Assembly (NCBI GenBank): GCA_964443025.1
Contig: CAYUEL010000012.1
Span: forward strand, 1-23,686
Reading direction: 5' to 3'
Length of the DNA stretch: 23,686 nt
DNA from: JAJFKJ01 sp964443025
GTDB lineage: Bacteria > Pseudomonadota > Gammaproteobacteria > JABCZS01
The notes under the pieces were generated by a model. That model searched no databases, had not been told where the DNA came from, and worked only from the letters and a program-made list of their open reading frames with translations. A program made the translations under genes and the position numbers. Position 1 is the first letter of the stretch; the number at the start of each line of letters is the position of its first letter. This document shows positions 7,103 through 13,537 of this stretch, piece after piece.

Positions 7103-7633
7103 ATGGCATCACGTATTGCAAGAAAACCTTTAGAATTGCCGAAAGCCGTAAACGCAGAGTTTAAAGACAATGTGGTTACGATCAAAGGCCCTAAAGGAAC
7201 ACAAACATTGGATTTAAATCCGAAGGTTTCGTTGAAAATAACAGATAATGTTATTTATTTAGAACCTACCAATGAAGATGAGATCGCTGTTACCGGTACT
7301 ATGCGTGCATTACTGGGTAATATGGTAGAAGGTGTTACTGCAGGGTTTCAAAAGAAATTGTTGCTCGTGGGCGTTGGTTATCGCGCACAAGTACAAGGGC
7401 ATACATTAAATTTAAGCTTGGGTTTTTCTCATCCTGTTAAGTTTGAAATTCCTGAGGGTATTAAGATTCAAACGCCTTCGCAAACAGAAATTGTTATCGA
7501 AGGTATTGATAAGCAACTGGTTGGACAAGTGGCTGCTAATATTCGTGCGTATCGTCCGCCTGAGCCTTACAAAGGTAAAGGTGTTCGTTATTCCGATGAA
7601 CAGATCATCTTGAAAGAAACCAAGAAGAAATAG
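7103..7633 (+). CDS. rplF: 50S ribosomal protein L6
   Basis: L6 binds the sarcin-ricin loop region of 23S rRNA near the factor-binding site. The 176-residue product (177 in E. coli) has both L6 domains: N-terminal MASRIARKPLELP and C-terminal LLVGVGYRAQVQGHTLNLSLGFSHPV (in part) followed by the invariant ANIRAYRPPEPYKGKGVRY motif. The site before the ATG at 7103 is weak (GTGAGTT), as often inside such operons. It is eight bases ahead of rplR. Confidence 0.97.
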   Translation: MASRIARKPLELPKAVNAEFKDNVVTIKGPKGTQTLDLNPKVSLKITDNVIYLEPTNEDEIAVTGTMRALLGNMVEGVTAGFQKKLLLVGVGYRAQVQGHTLNLSLGFSHPVKFEIPEGIKIQTPSQTEIVIEGIDKQLVGQVAANIRAYRPPEPYKGKGVRYSDEQIILKETKKK

Positions 7634-7641
7634 GTTTAATC

Positions 7642-8016
7642 ATGAAAAAGAAAGTTAGAAATGATAAGATAAGTGCACGTAAACGTCGTATTACGCGTTA
7701 CCGTGCGAAGGCGCGTGAATTGAATGCGGTACGTTTATGCGTGCATAAAACGCCCCAACATATTTATGCGCAAATTATTGTGCCTGGTATTTCTGATAAA
7801 GTGATTGCCAGTGCATCAACATTAACGCCTAGCATTCGCAAGCAGTTAAAAGTAACGGGCAACGTTGATGCAGCGAAATTGGTGGGTGATGAGATTGCAA
7901 AAATTGCTATCAAAGCAGGTATTAAGAAAGTATCGTTTGATCGCTCGGGTTATCCTTACCATGGACGTGTAAAAGCATTGGCAGATCAAGCGCGTGAAGG
8001 TGGGCTGGAATTCTGA
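7642..8016 (+). CDS. rplR: 50S ribosomal protein L18
   Basis: L18 carries 5S rRNA into the central protuberance together with L5. The 124-residue product (117 in E. coli) has the basic N-terminus MKKKVRNDKISARKRRI that wraps 5S rRNA, and the core ending FDRSGYPYHGRVKALADQAREGGLEF, the family signature. The start at 7642 follows GGTTTAATC. It is 22 bases from rpsE. Confidence 0.96.
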   Translation: MKKKVRNDKISARKRRITRYRAKARELNAVRLCVHKTPQHIYAQIIVPGISDKVIASASTLTPSIRKQLKVTGNVDAAKLVGDEIAKIAIKAGIKKVSFDRSGYPYHGRVKALADQAREGGLEF

Positions 8017-8038
8017 TTTATTAGAGAAGGTGAAATAG

Positions 8039-8560
8039 ATGTCAGGTTTTGATTCGACAACCAAAAGTGATGGCTTACAAGAGAAACTTGTTGCAGTTCG
8101 TAGAACAGCGCAAGTGGTTAAAGGTGGCCGGATATTCAGCTTCAGCGCCATTGTTGTTGTAGGCGATGGAAATGGTCGTGTGGGTATTGGCAAAGGCAAG
8201 TCACGTGAAGTGCCATTGGCTATTCAGAAAGCATTGGAAAGCGCGCGCCGCAGTATGGTCAAGATTCATCTTAACCATGGTACGTTGTTTCATGAAATTA
8301 AATCAAAATATGGTGCGTCTAAGATCATCATGCTGCCAGCTTCTGAAGGTACGGGTATCATCGCGGGTGGCGCAATGCGTGCGGTACTTGAAGTTACGGG
8401 CGTTCACAACGTATTGGGTAAATGCATAGGTTCTTCCAATCCTGTTAACGTTGTTCGAGCAACGTTGAAAGGCTTGCGTGGCATGACTACGCCAGAACAA
8501 ATTGCTGCCAAACGTGGTAAATCAGTAAGAGAATTAGGTTTGATAGAAGATCAGGAATAG
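8039..8560 (+). CDS. rpsE: 30S ribosomal protein S5
   Basis: S5 shapes the decoding region and the mRNA entry channel with S3 and S4. The 173-residue product has the double-stranded RNA-binding-like N domain (VKGGRIFSFSAIVVVGDGNG, about 24-43) and the C domain with the GTGIIAGGAMRAVLEVTG loop (about 103-120). GAGAAGG precedes the ATG at 8039. Only nine bases follow before rplO; the usual intervening rpmD is absent. Confidence 0.97.
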   Translation: MSGFDSTTKSDGLQEKLVAVRRTAQVVKGGRIFSFSAIVVVGDGNGRVGIGKGKSREVPLAIQKALESARRSMVKIHLNHGTLFHEIKSKYGASKIIMLPASEGTGIIAGGAMRAVLEVTGVHNVLGKCIGSSNPVNVVRATLKGLRGMTTPEQIAAKRGKSVRELGLIEDQE

Positions 8561-8569
8561 GGTGTAACA

Positions 8570-9016
8570 ATGCGATTAAATGAATTAGCGCCTGCAGAAG
8601 GCTCGAAAAAACCAAGAAGACGTGTGGGCCGCGGAACGGGCTCAGGCATTGGTAAAACCTGTGGTCTTGGTCATAAAGGTCAAAAAGCACGCGGTAAAGG
8701 TAAAGTTCGTGTGGGCTTTGAAGGTGGACAAAAACCTTTGACACGTCGTATTCCTAAAAGTGGTTTTAATTCACATCTTGCACGCATCACGGCACAGGTT
8801 ACGTTAACGGAAGTGCATAAGATGGAAGCAGATGTCATCGATTTGAATGCATTGCGTGCTGCAAATTTGATTCAGCATGATATTAAACGTGCGAAAATTT
8901 TTGCGTCAGGTGAAATTTCTCGTCCTGTAACTGTGCGTGGTATTCGCGTCACCAAAGGTGCGATGGCTGCTATCACAGCTGCAGGTGGCAAGGTCGAACA
9001 AGTCGAAGAAGAGTAG
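8570..9016 (+). CDS. rplO: 50S ribosomal protein L15
   Basis: L15 is a late-assembly 50S protein with a long glycine- and arginine-rich N-terminal arm threading into 23S rRNA. The 148-residue product (144 in E. coli) begins MRLNELAPAEGSKKPRRRVG, continues GRGTGSGIGKTCGLGHKGQK, and has the GFEGGQKPLTRRIPKSGF motif (about 49-66). AGGGTGTAACA before the ATG at 8570 gives a weak site. It sits directly after rpsE and two bases before secY. Confidence 0.97.
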   Translation: MRLNELAPAEGSKKPRRRVGRGTGSGIGKTCGLGHKGQKARGKGKVRVGFEGGQKPLTRRIPKSGFNSHLARITAQVTLTEVHKMEADVIDLNALRAANLIQHDIKRAKIFASGEISRPVTVRGIRVTKGAMAAITAAGGKVEQVEEE

Positions 9017-9018
9017 CT

Positions 9019-10305
9019 ATGCTGCCTAATCAGTCAAGCTCTTTAATTGGCCTTCGTAACAAGATTCTTTTTGTTATTGGTGCGATTATTGTTTATCGTA
9101 TTGGCGCACATGTTCCTGTGCCAGGCGTTGATCCTATCAAACTTAAAGAATTTTTTAGCACACAAAGTAATACTATTCTTGATCTCTTCAACATGTTTTC
9201 AGGCGGTGCATTAACGCGGTTTACTGTGTTTGCATTAGGGATTATGCCTTACATTTCTGCATCGATCATCATGCAAATGTTAGTGGCAGTATCACCTACA
9301 CTGGGTGAACTTAAAAAACAAGGTGAAACAGGTCGGCAAAAAATTACTGAATATACCCGTTATGGTACGGTCGCATTAGCTGCTTTTCAATCCGTAGGTA
9401 TGGCGAAATTCTTGCAAGGTGCGGGCATTGCGTTATTTGGTGGATTCCCGTTTTATTTCGTTGTGTGTGTAACCTTGGTGACAGGTACGATGTTTTTAAT
9501 GTGGCTCGGTGAACAGATGACTGAGCGTGGCATTGGTAATGGTATTTCTTTGATTATCTTTGCATCGATTGTGTCAGGTTTGCCAGGTGCATTGGGCCGC
9601 ATATTTGAACAAGCGCGTGAAGGGCAGATGCACATTTTAGGGTTATTGATCCTTATATTGGGTATTGTCGCAGTAACAGCATTTGTAGTTTTTGTGGAAC
9701 GTGGGCAACGGCGTATCACCGTTAATTATGCCAAACGGCAACATGGTCGGAAGATGTATGCCGCCCAAACCAGCCATTTGCCTTTGAAGGTTAATATGTC
9801 CGGCGTTATTCCGCCTATTTTCGCCTCCAGTATTTTATTGTTTCCTGCGACGATCAGCGAGTTCTTCTCAAACAACCCTAACGGTTTTTTAAGTGAATTG
9901 AGCCTGATGTTGTCGCCTGGGCAACCGCTTTATCTGATTCTATTCTCCGTTTCTATCATCTTTTTTGCCTTTTTCTATACGGCACTTATCTATAATCCCA
10001 AAGAAACAGCAGATACGTTAAAGAAATCAGGCGCTTTTATCCCTGGCATGCGCCCAGGCGAACAGACGGCCAATTACATTGACGGCGTCATGACACGCCT
10101 CACCCTGACGGGTGCCCTTTACCTGGTTTTTGTGTGCTTGTTGCCCGAGTTTTTGATTTTAGGCTGGCAAGTACCCTTTGTGTTCGGTGGAACGTCCTTG
10201 TTGATTATCGTTGTGGTCATCATGGATATCATGCAGCAGGTTCAGACCCACATGATGTCGTATCAGTATGATTCATTGATGAAGAAGGTTCAGCCGAAGG
10301 TTTAA
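9019..10305 (+). CDS. secY: Protein translocase subunit SecY
   Basis: SecY forms the inner-membrane channel of the Sec translocon, with SecE and SecG, and exports proteins driven by SecA or the ribosome. The 428-residue product (443 in E. coli) shows ten hydrophobic segments. It carries the plug-region motif FNMFSGGALTRFTVFALGIM (about 57-76), PYISASIIMQ, and the cytoplasmic-loop signatures ERGIGNGISLIIF and YNPKETADTLKKSGAFIPG. The N-terminus is about 15 residues shorter than in E. coli. The ribosome binding site, GAAGAAGAG, lies in the rplO end. It closes the translated run of the spc set before rpmJ. Confidence 0.98.
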   Translation: MLPNQSSSLIGLRNKILFVIGAIIVYRIGAHVPVPGVDPIKLKEFFSTQSNTILDLFNMFSGGALTRFTVFALGIMPYISASIIMQMLVAVSPTLGELKKQGETGRQKITEYTRYGTVALAAFQSVGMAKFLQGAGIALFGGFPFYFVVCVTLVTGTMFLMWLGEQMTERGIGNGISLIIFASIVSGLPGALGRIFEQAREGQMHILGLLILILGIVAVTAFVVFVERGQRRITVNYAKRQHGRKMYAAQTSHLPLKVNMSGVIPPIFASSILLFPATISEFFSNNPNGFLSELSLMLSPGQPLYLILFSVSIIFFAFFYTALIYNPKETADTLKKSGAFIPGMRPGEQTANYIDGVMTRLTLTGALYLVFVCLLPEFLILGWQVPFVFGGTSLLIIVVVIMDIMQQVQTHMMSYQYDSLMKKVQPKV

Positions 10306-10317
10306 CACCCTTAAAAC

Positions 10318-10349
10318 CCCTAGTTTTAGGGCTTAAACAAGGGTATAAT
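10318..10349 (+). promoter_or_regulatory. Possible promoter and small hairpin before rpmJ
   Basis: A perfect -10 hexamer TATAAT lies at 10344-10349, 24 bases before the rpmJ ATG. No good -35 hexamer is found 16-18 bases upstream (best TAGTTT at 10321-10326). A small hairpin (CCCTA at 10318-10322 with TAGGG at 10327-10331) overlaps the -35 region and is not followed by a T run. Together they suggest rpmJ may be transcribed partly on its own, apart from secY. Confidence 0.35.
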
Positions 10350-10373
10350 ATGGCATTTTTAGGAGTATAGGAC

Positions 10374-10505
10374 ATGAAGGTTAGGGCTTCGGTCAAGAAA
10401 CAGTGCGAGCACTGCGAAGTTATTCGCCGGAAGGGTCGAGTTTGGGTCATTTGTAAGCGTGATCCCAAGCATAAACAGGTACAAGGTACAAAGACACGGG
10501 GATAA
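10374..10505 (+). CDS. rpmJ: 50S ribosomal protein L36, zinc form
   Basis: L36 is the smallest 50S protein, bound in a cleft of 23S rRNA. The product is 43 residues, beginning with the universal MKVRASVKK. The zinc ribbon is intact: C11, C14, C27 and H33, with DPKHKQ around the last ligand. It is five residues longer than E. coli L36, the extra being TKTRG at the C-terminus. AGGAG at 10361-10365 lies eight bases before the ATG. It follows secY by 68 bases, a usual place, and precedes the alpha operon promoter. Confidence 0.95.
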   Translation: MKVRASVKKQCEHCEVIRRKGRVWVICKRDPKHKQVQGTKTRG

Positions 10506-10521
10506 TCAGGCCTGAAATCAC

Positions 10522-10549
10522 TTGATTTTAGAGCGACTTATGGTATGAT
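10522..10549 (+). promoter_or_regulatory. Probable alpha operon promoter with extended -10
   Basis: TTGATT at 10522-10527 is separated by 16 bases from TATGAT at 10544-10549, and TGG at 10541-10543 forms an extended -10 (TGnTATGAT). The predicted start, around 10556, is about 29 bases before the rpsM GTG. This fits a sigma-70 promoter for rpsM-rpsK-rpsD-rpoA-rplQ. A short imperfect inverted repeat (CTGAAATC / GATTTTAG, 10512-10531) overlaps the -35 region. Confidence 0.6.
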
Positions 10550-10584
10550 TCATTCTCTTCATTTTAACGTAGGAAGTTAGGCTT

Positions 10585-10935
10585 GTGAGTATTGGATTAC
10601 GAATTGCTGGGGTGACAATCCCAGGTCAAAAACACATCGAAGTGGGTTTAACATCTATTTTCGGTATTGGCCGTAAGACGGCACGTAAGATTTGTGAAGC
10701 AGCGGGTGTTAACCCCTCGATGAAAGGCACGGAGCTCTCTAATGAAGATGAGACTGCGCTACGTGCGGAAGTCGATAAATTCCCCACAGAGGGTGATTTG
10801 CGGCGCAAAATATCTGGGGATAAAATGCGCCTTAAAGGTATTCAATGCTACCGTGCTTTGCGCCACTTGAAAGGTTTACCTTGCCATGGCCAGCGTACAC
10901 GTACGAATGCTAAAACGGCCGGGCGAACAAGATAA
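10585..10935 (+). CDS. rpsM: 30S ribosomal protein S13
   Basis: S13 sits in the 30S head; its C-terminal tail reaches the P-site tRNA and it bridges to L5. The 116-residue product has the family core IAGVTIPGQKHIEVGLTSIF (about 7-26) and CYRALRHLKGLPCHGQRTRT (about 88-107). The start is GTG at 10585, eight bases after AGGAAG. After TNAKT the protein ends AGRTR, about five residues shorter than the Lys/Pro-rich tail of E. coli. It is first in the alpha operon. Confidence 0.96.
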   Translation: MSIGLRIAGVTIPGQKHIEVGLTSIFGIGRKTARKICEAAGVNPSMKGTELSNEDETALRAEVDKFPTEGDLRRKISGDKMRLKGIQCYRALRHLKGLPCHGQRTRTNAKTAGRTR

Positions 10936-10946
10936 AGGAATCATTT

Positions 10947-11330
10947 ATGGCAATTGCGAAAACTGGAAAAAAGAAAGAAAAGAGAAAAGTACTGGATGGC
11001 GTAGCCCATATCCTAGCTTCTTTTAACAACACGATCATCACGATCACAGATAGATCAGGTAATACGCTATCTTGGTGTACATCGGGTTCTTGTGGATTTC
11101 GTGGATCACGCAAAAGCACGCCTTATGCTGCGCAAGTGGCAACGAAAAAAGCAGCAGCTGCAGCGGCAGCGTTTGGCTTAAAGAATGTCAGCGTGATTAT
11201 TCGTGGCCCTGGTTCAGGACGTGAGCCTGCAATCCGTGCGTTAAGTGAATTTTTTGTGATTTCAGAATTATTAGATAAAACACCGGTTCCGCATAATGGT
11301 TGCCGTGAACCCGGTGAGCGAAGAGTTTAG
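10947..11330 (+). CDS. rpsK: 30S ribosomal protein S11
   Basis: S11 lines the 30S platform near the mRNA exit. The 127-residue product keeps HILASFNNTIITITDRSGN (about 25-43), CGFRGSRKSTPYAAQVA (about 53-69), IRGPGSGREPAIRAL and PHNGCREPGERRV at the end. The HNG asparagine (about residue 117) matches the site that forms isoaspartate in E. coli S11. AAAGGAATC precedes the ATG at 10947. It lies 11 bases after rpsM and 15 before rpsD. Confidence 0.97.
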   Translation: MAIAKTGKKKEKRKVLDGVAHILASFNNTIITITDRSGNTLSWCTSGSCGFRGSRKSTPYAAQVATKKAAAAAAAFGLKNVSVIIRGPGSGREPAIRALSEFFVISELLDKTPVPHNGCREPGERRV

Positions 11331-11345
11331 TTTGGAGTAACGATA

Positions 11346-11969
11346 ATGTCAGATCCACATGGACCTAAGTGTAAACAATGTCGCCGCGAAGGTCAGAAGT
11401 TATTTTTAAAAGGTAGCAAATGCTTCAGTGCAAAATGCCCCGTGGAAAATCGTAATAGCCCACCCGGTATGCATGGCCAACGTCGTGGTCGCTTAAGCGA
11501 TTACGGTGTGATGTTGCGTGAAAAACAAAAAGTACGCCGCATTTATGGCATTATTGAAGAACAATTCAGTTTGTATTACAAAGAAGCCGCTCGACGTAAA
11601 GGTCCTACAGGTCATAACTTGTTGGCATTATTAGAGTCACGTTTAGACAGCGTTGTCTATCGCATGGGATTTGGTATTTCCCGTGATGAAGCAAGACAAT
11701 TAGTGAGCCATCGAGCAGTCACGGTGAATGGTAAAACAGTTAATATTCCATCTTATGGTGTTAAACCTAATGATGTGATAGCCATTCGTGAACGTGCAAC
11801 GCAACAACTGCGTGTTAAAAGTGCACTCGATTTCAGTGAGCAACATAGTTTTGATTGGGTGAAAGTAGATCCTAAGAAACTCGAAGGTACATTTTTACGT
11901 GTACCTGAGCGTAGCGATTTACCAACCGACATTAACGAACAGCTCATTGTAGAGCTTTATTCGAAATAA
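11346..11969 (+). CDS. rpsD: 30S ribosomal protein S4, zinc-finger form
   Basis: S4 is a primary 16S-binding protein that starts 30S assembly and, in E. coli, represses the alpha operon through a pseudoknot before rpsM. The 207-residue product has the S4 RNA-binding domain (SRLDSVVYRMGFGISRDEAR, about 97-116, then LVSHRAVTVNG) and the ending PERSDLPTDINEQLIVELYSK (about 187-207). Unlike E. coli S4, its N-terminus keeps four cysteines, C9, C12, C26 and C31, spaced as in the zinc finger known from Thermus S4. GGAGTAACGATA precedes the ATG at 11346. Confidence 0.97.
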   Translation: MSDPHGPKCKQCRREGQKLFLKGSKCFSAKCPVENRNSPPGMHGQRRGRLSDYGVMLREKQKVRRIYGIIEEQFSLYYKEAARRKGPTGHNLLALLESRLDSVVYRMGFGISRDEARQLVSHRAVTVNGKTVNIPSYGVKPNDVIAIRERATQQLRVKSALDFSEQHSFDWVKVDPKKLEGTFLRVPERSDLPTDINEQLIVELYSK

Positions 11970-11997
11970 TAGCGAGTACCACGCTGGAGATACTTGA

Positions 11998-12981
11998 ATG
12001 GAAAATTTAGCCACAGAATTTTTGAAACCCCGCATTGTGGACATACAAGGGTTGGGACGTAACCGTGCACGTGTGACGTTGGAGCCATTGGAAAGAGGTT
12101 TCGGTCATACATTGGGCAACTCATTGCGTCGCATTTTGTTGTCATCCATGCCAGGTAGCGCGATTGTTGAAGTGCAAATCGACAACGTTTTGCATGAGTA
12201 CACAACTATTGAAGGTATTCAAGAAGATATCGTTGAATTATTGTTGAACCTTAAAGAAGTAGCGATCATTCACAACAGCAATAAAGATACATCATTGACA
12301 TTGAAAAAATCTGGCAAAGGTCCAGTCACTGCGGGTGATATTCAAGCAGATCAAGATATTGATATCGTTAATCCCGAATTAGTGATTTGTAACATCACGG
12401 GCGATAAAGCAGAAATCAGCATGACGTTAAAAGTACGTCGTGGCCGTGGTTATGAACCTGCCAACCAAATTGAAACTGACGCGGATCATAAAATTGGTCA
12501 ATTAACATTAGATGCTAGTTTTTCACCCGTGCGTAAAGTCAGTTATTCTGTCGAGAGTGCACGTGTTAAACAACGTACTGACTTGGATAAACTGATTATT
12601 GATCTGACGACCAATGGTACGATTGATCCTGAAGAAGCGATTCGTCGTGCAGCAACGATCATGCGTGAACAGCTTTCTGTATTTGTGGATCTTGAAGCTG
12701 AAATGAATTCTGAACCGTCACGTGAAGATGTAGCGGTAGATCCCATGTTGATGCGTTCGGTTGATGACCTTGAATTAACCGTGCGTTCAGCGAATTGCTT
12801 GAAAGCTGAAAACATTTTTTACATCGGTGATTTGATTCAACGCAGCGAAGCTGAATTGTTGAAGACGCCTAATCTAGGTAAGAAATCACTGAATGAAATT
12901 AAAGACGTTTTACACTCACGTGGTCTTTCATTAGGCATGCGCCTGGACAACTGGCCACCTGAATCGTTAAAAGATCTATAA
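11998..12981 (+). CDS. rpoA: DNA-directed RNA polymerase alpha subunit
   Basis: Alpha dimerises to start RNA polymerase assembly and contacts activators and UP elements. The 327-residue product is close to E. coli (329). The N-terminal domain carries LEPLERGFGHTLGNSLRRIL (about 27-46). After a linker near residue 240 the C-terminal domain has DDLELTVRSANCLKAENI, with the DNA-binding arginine, and LLKTPNLGKKSLNEIKDVL, ending LGMRLDNWPPESLKDL. GGAGATACTTGA before the ATG at 11998 is the ribosome binding site. It is 28 bases after rpsD and 15 before rplQ. Confidence 0.98.
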   Translation: MENLATEFLKPRIVDIQGLGRNRARVTLEPLERGFGHTLGNSLRRILLSSMPGSAIVEVQIDNVLHEYTTIEGIQEDIVELLLNLKEVAIIHNSNKDTSLTLKKSGKGPVTAGDIQADQDIDIVNPELVICNITGDKAEISMTLKVRRGRGYEPANQIETDADHKIGQLTLDASFSPVRKVSYSVESARVKQRTDLDKLIIDLTTNGTIDPEEAIRRAATIMREQLSVFVDLEAEMNSEPSREDVAVDPMLMRSVDDLELTVRSANCLKAENIFYIGDLIQRSEAELLKTPNLGKKSLNEIKDVLHSRGLSLGMRLDNWPPESLKDL

Positions 12982-12996
12982 GAGAGGATTAGACTC

Positions 12997-13374
12997 ATGC
13001 GCCATCGTAAAACAGGACGTAGACTTAGCCGTAATAGCAGCCATCGCAAAGCGATGTTTCGTAATATGATGGCATCACTCATTCATCATGAAACTATTCG
13101 TACAACATTGCCTAAAGCAAGAGAATTGCGTCGTTTTGTTGAACCGATGATTACCCTAGCTAAAGAAGATAATTTGGCGAACCGTCGCTTGGCGTTTAAC
13201 CGCTTGCGTGACCGTGAAGCCGTAATGAAACTTTTCGAAGTATTAGGCCCTGCTAACAAAACACGTCCCGGTGGTTACACGCGCATTCTTAAATGCGGCC
13301 ATCGTTTGGGTGACGCAGCTCCTATGGCGTATGTGCAATTGGTTGAGCAAACTGAACAGCAGGCTACTGAGTAA
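12997..13374 (+). CDS. rplQ: 50S ribosomal protein L17
   Basis: L17 lies near the tunnel exit on the back of the 50S subunit. The 125-residue product (127 in E. coli) begins MRHRKTGRRLSRNSSHRKAM, continues IRTTLPKARELRRFVEPMIT (about 35-54) and ends with the RPGGYTRILKCGHRLGDAAPMAYVQLVE pattern of the family (in part). AGAGAGGATTAG precedes the ATG at 12997. It closes the alpha operon; a large palindromic repeat starts about 20 bases beyond its stop and may end transcription. Confidence 0.97.
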   Translation: MRHRKTGRRLSRNSSHRKAMFRNMMASLIHHETIRTTLPKARELRRFVEPMITLAKEDNLANRRLAFNRLRDREAVMKLFEVLGPANKTRPGGYTRILKCGHRLGDAAPMAYVQLVEQTEQQATE

Positions 13375-13393
13375 TTGTACTGTTGTCATTCCC

Positions 13394-13535
13394 GCCTTAC
13401 CTCGTCATTCCCGCGAAGGCTGTCATCCCCGCGAAGGCTGTCATCCCCGCGAAGGCTGTCATCCCCGCGAAGGCGGGGATCCAGTGTTTGTAATTCTCCT
13501 GGATTCCCGCCTTCGCGGGAATGACGAGGTAAGGC
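13394..13535. repeat. Compound palindromic repeat, likely bidirectional terminator
   Basis: The ends, 13394-13420 and 13509-13535, are a perfect 27-bp inverted repeat enclosing 88 bases. Within it, 13458-13484 and 13498-13524 form a second near-perfect inverted repeat with only two differences, both allowing G-U pairs. The core (GTCATTCCCGCGAAGGC and its complement) is the widespread small palindromic element often mistaken for ORFs reading REGGDP or SRLRGND. It fills the gap between convergent rplQ and uvrA, ending three bases before the uvrA stop. It can form a long hairpin on either strand, so it may end or protect both transcripts. No transposase is nearby. Confidence 0.85.
13404..13475 (+). 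repeat. Four tandem 18-bp units
   Basis: Four head-to-tail copies of an 18-base unit, consensus GTCATCCCCGCGAAGGCT, occupy 13404-13421, 13422-13439, 13440-13457 and 13458-13475. The second and third are identical; the first differs by one base (ATTCCC), and the fourth ends in G where it enters the palindrome. The array looks like local slippage or repeated duplication of one arm of the palindromic element. The exact direct repeats make copy-number variation between strains likely. Confidence 0.9.
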
Positions 13536-13537
13536 CT

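Noticed and set aside
10512..10531. Inverted repeat after rpmJ as a spc terminator
   Set aside because: The stem is short and imperfect and no T run follows; it more likely just overlaps the alpha promoter.
13404..13475. Tandem 18-bp units considered as a CRISPR array
   Set aside because: The units abut with no spacers and belong to a palindromic element; there are no cas genes in the window.
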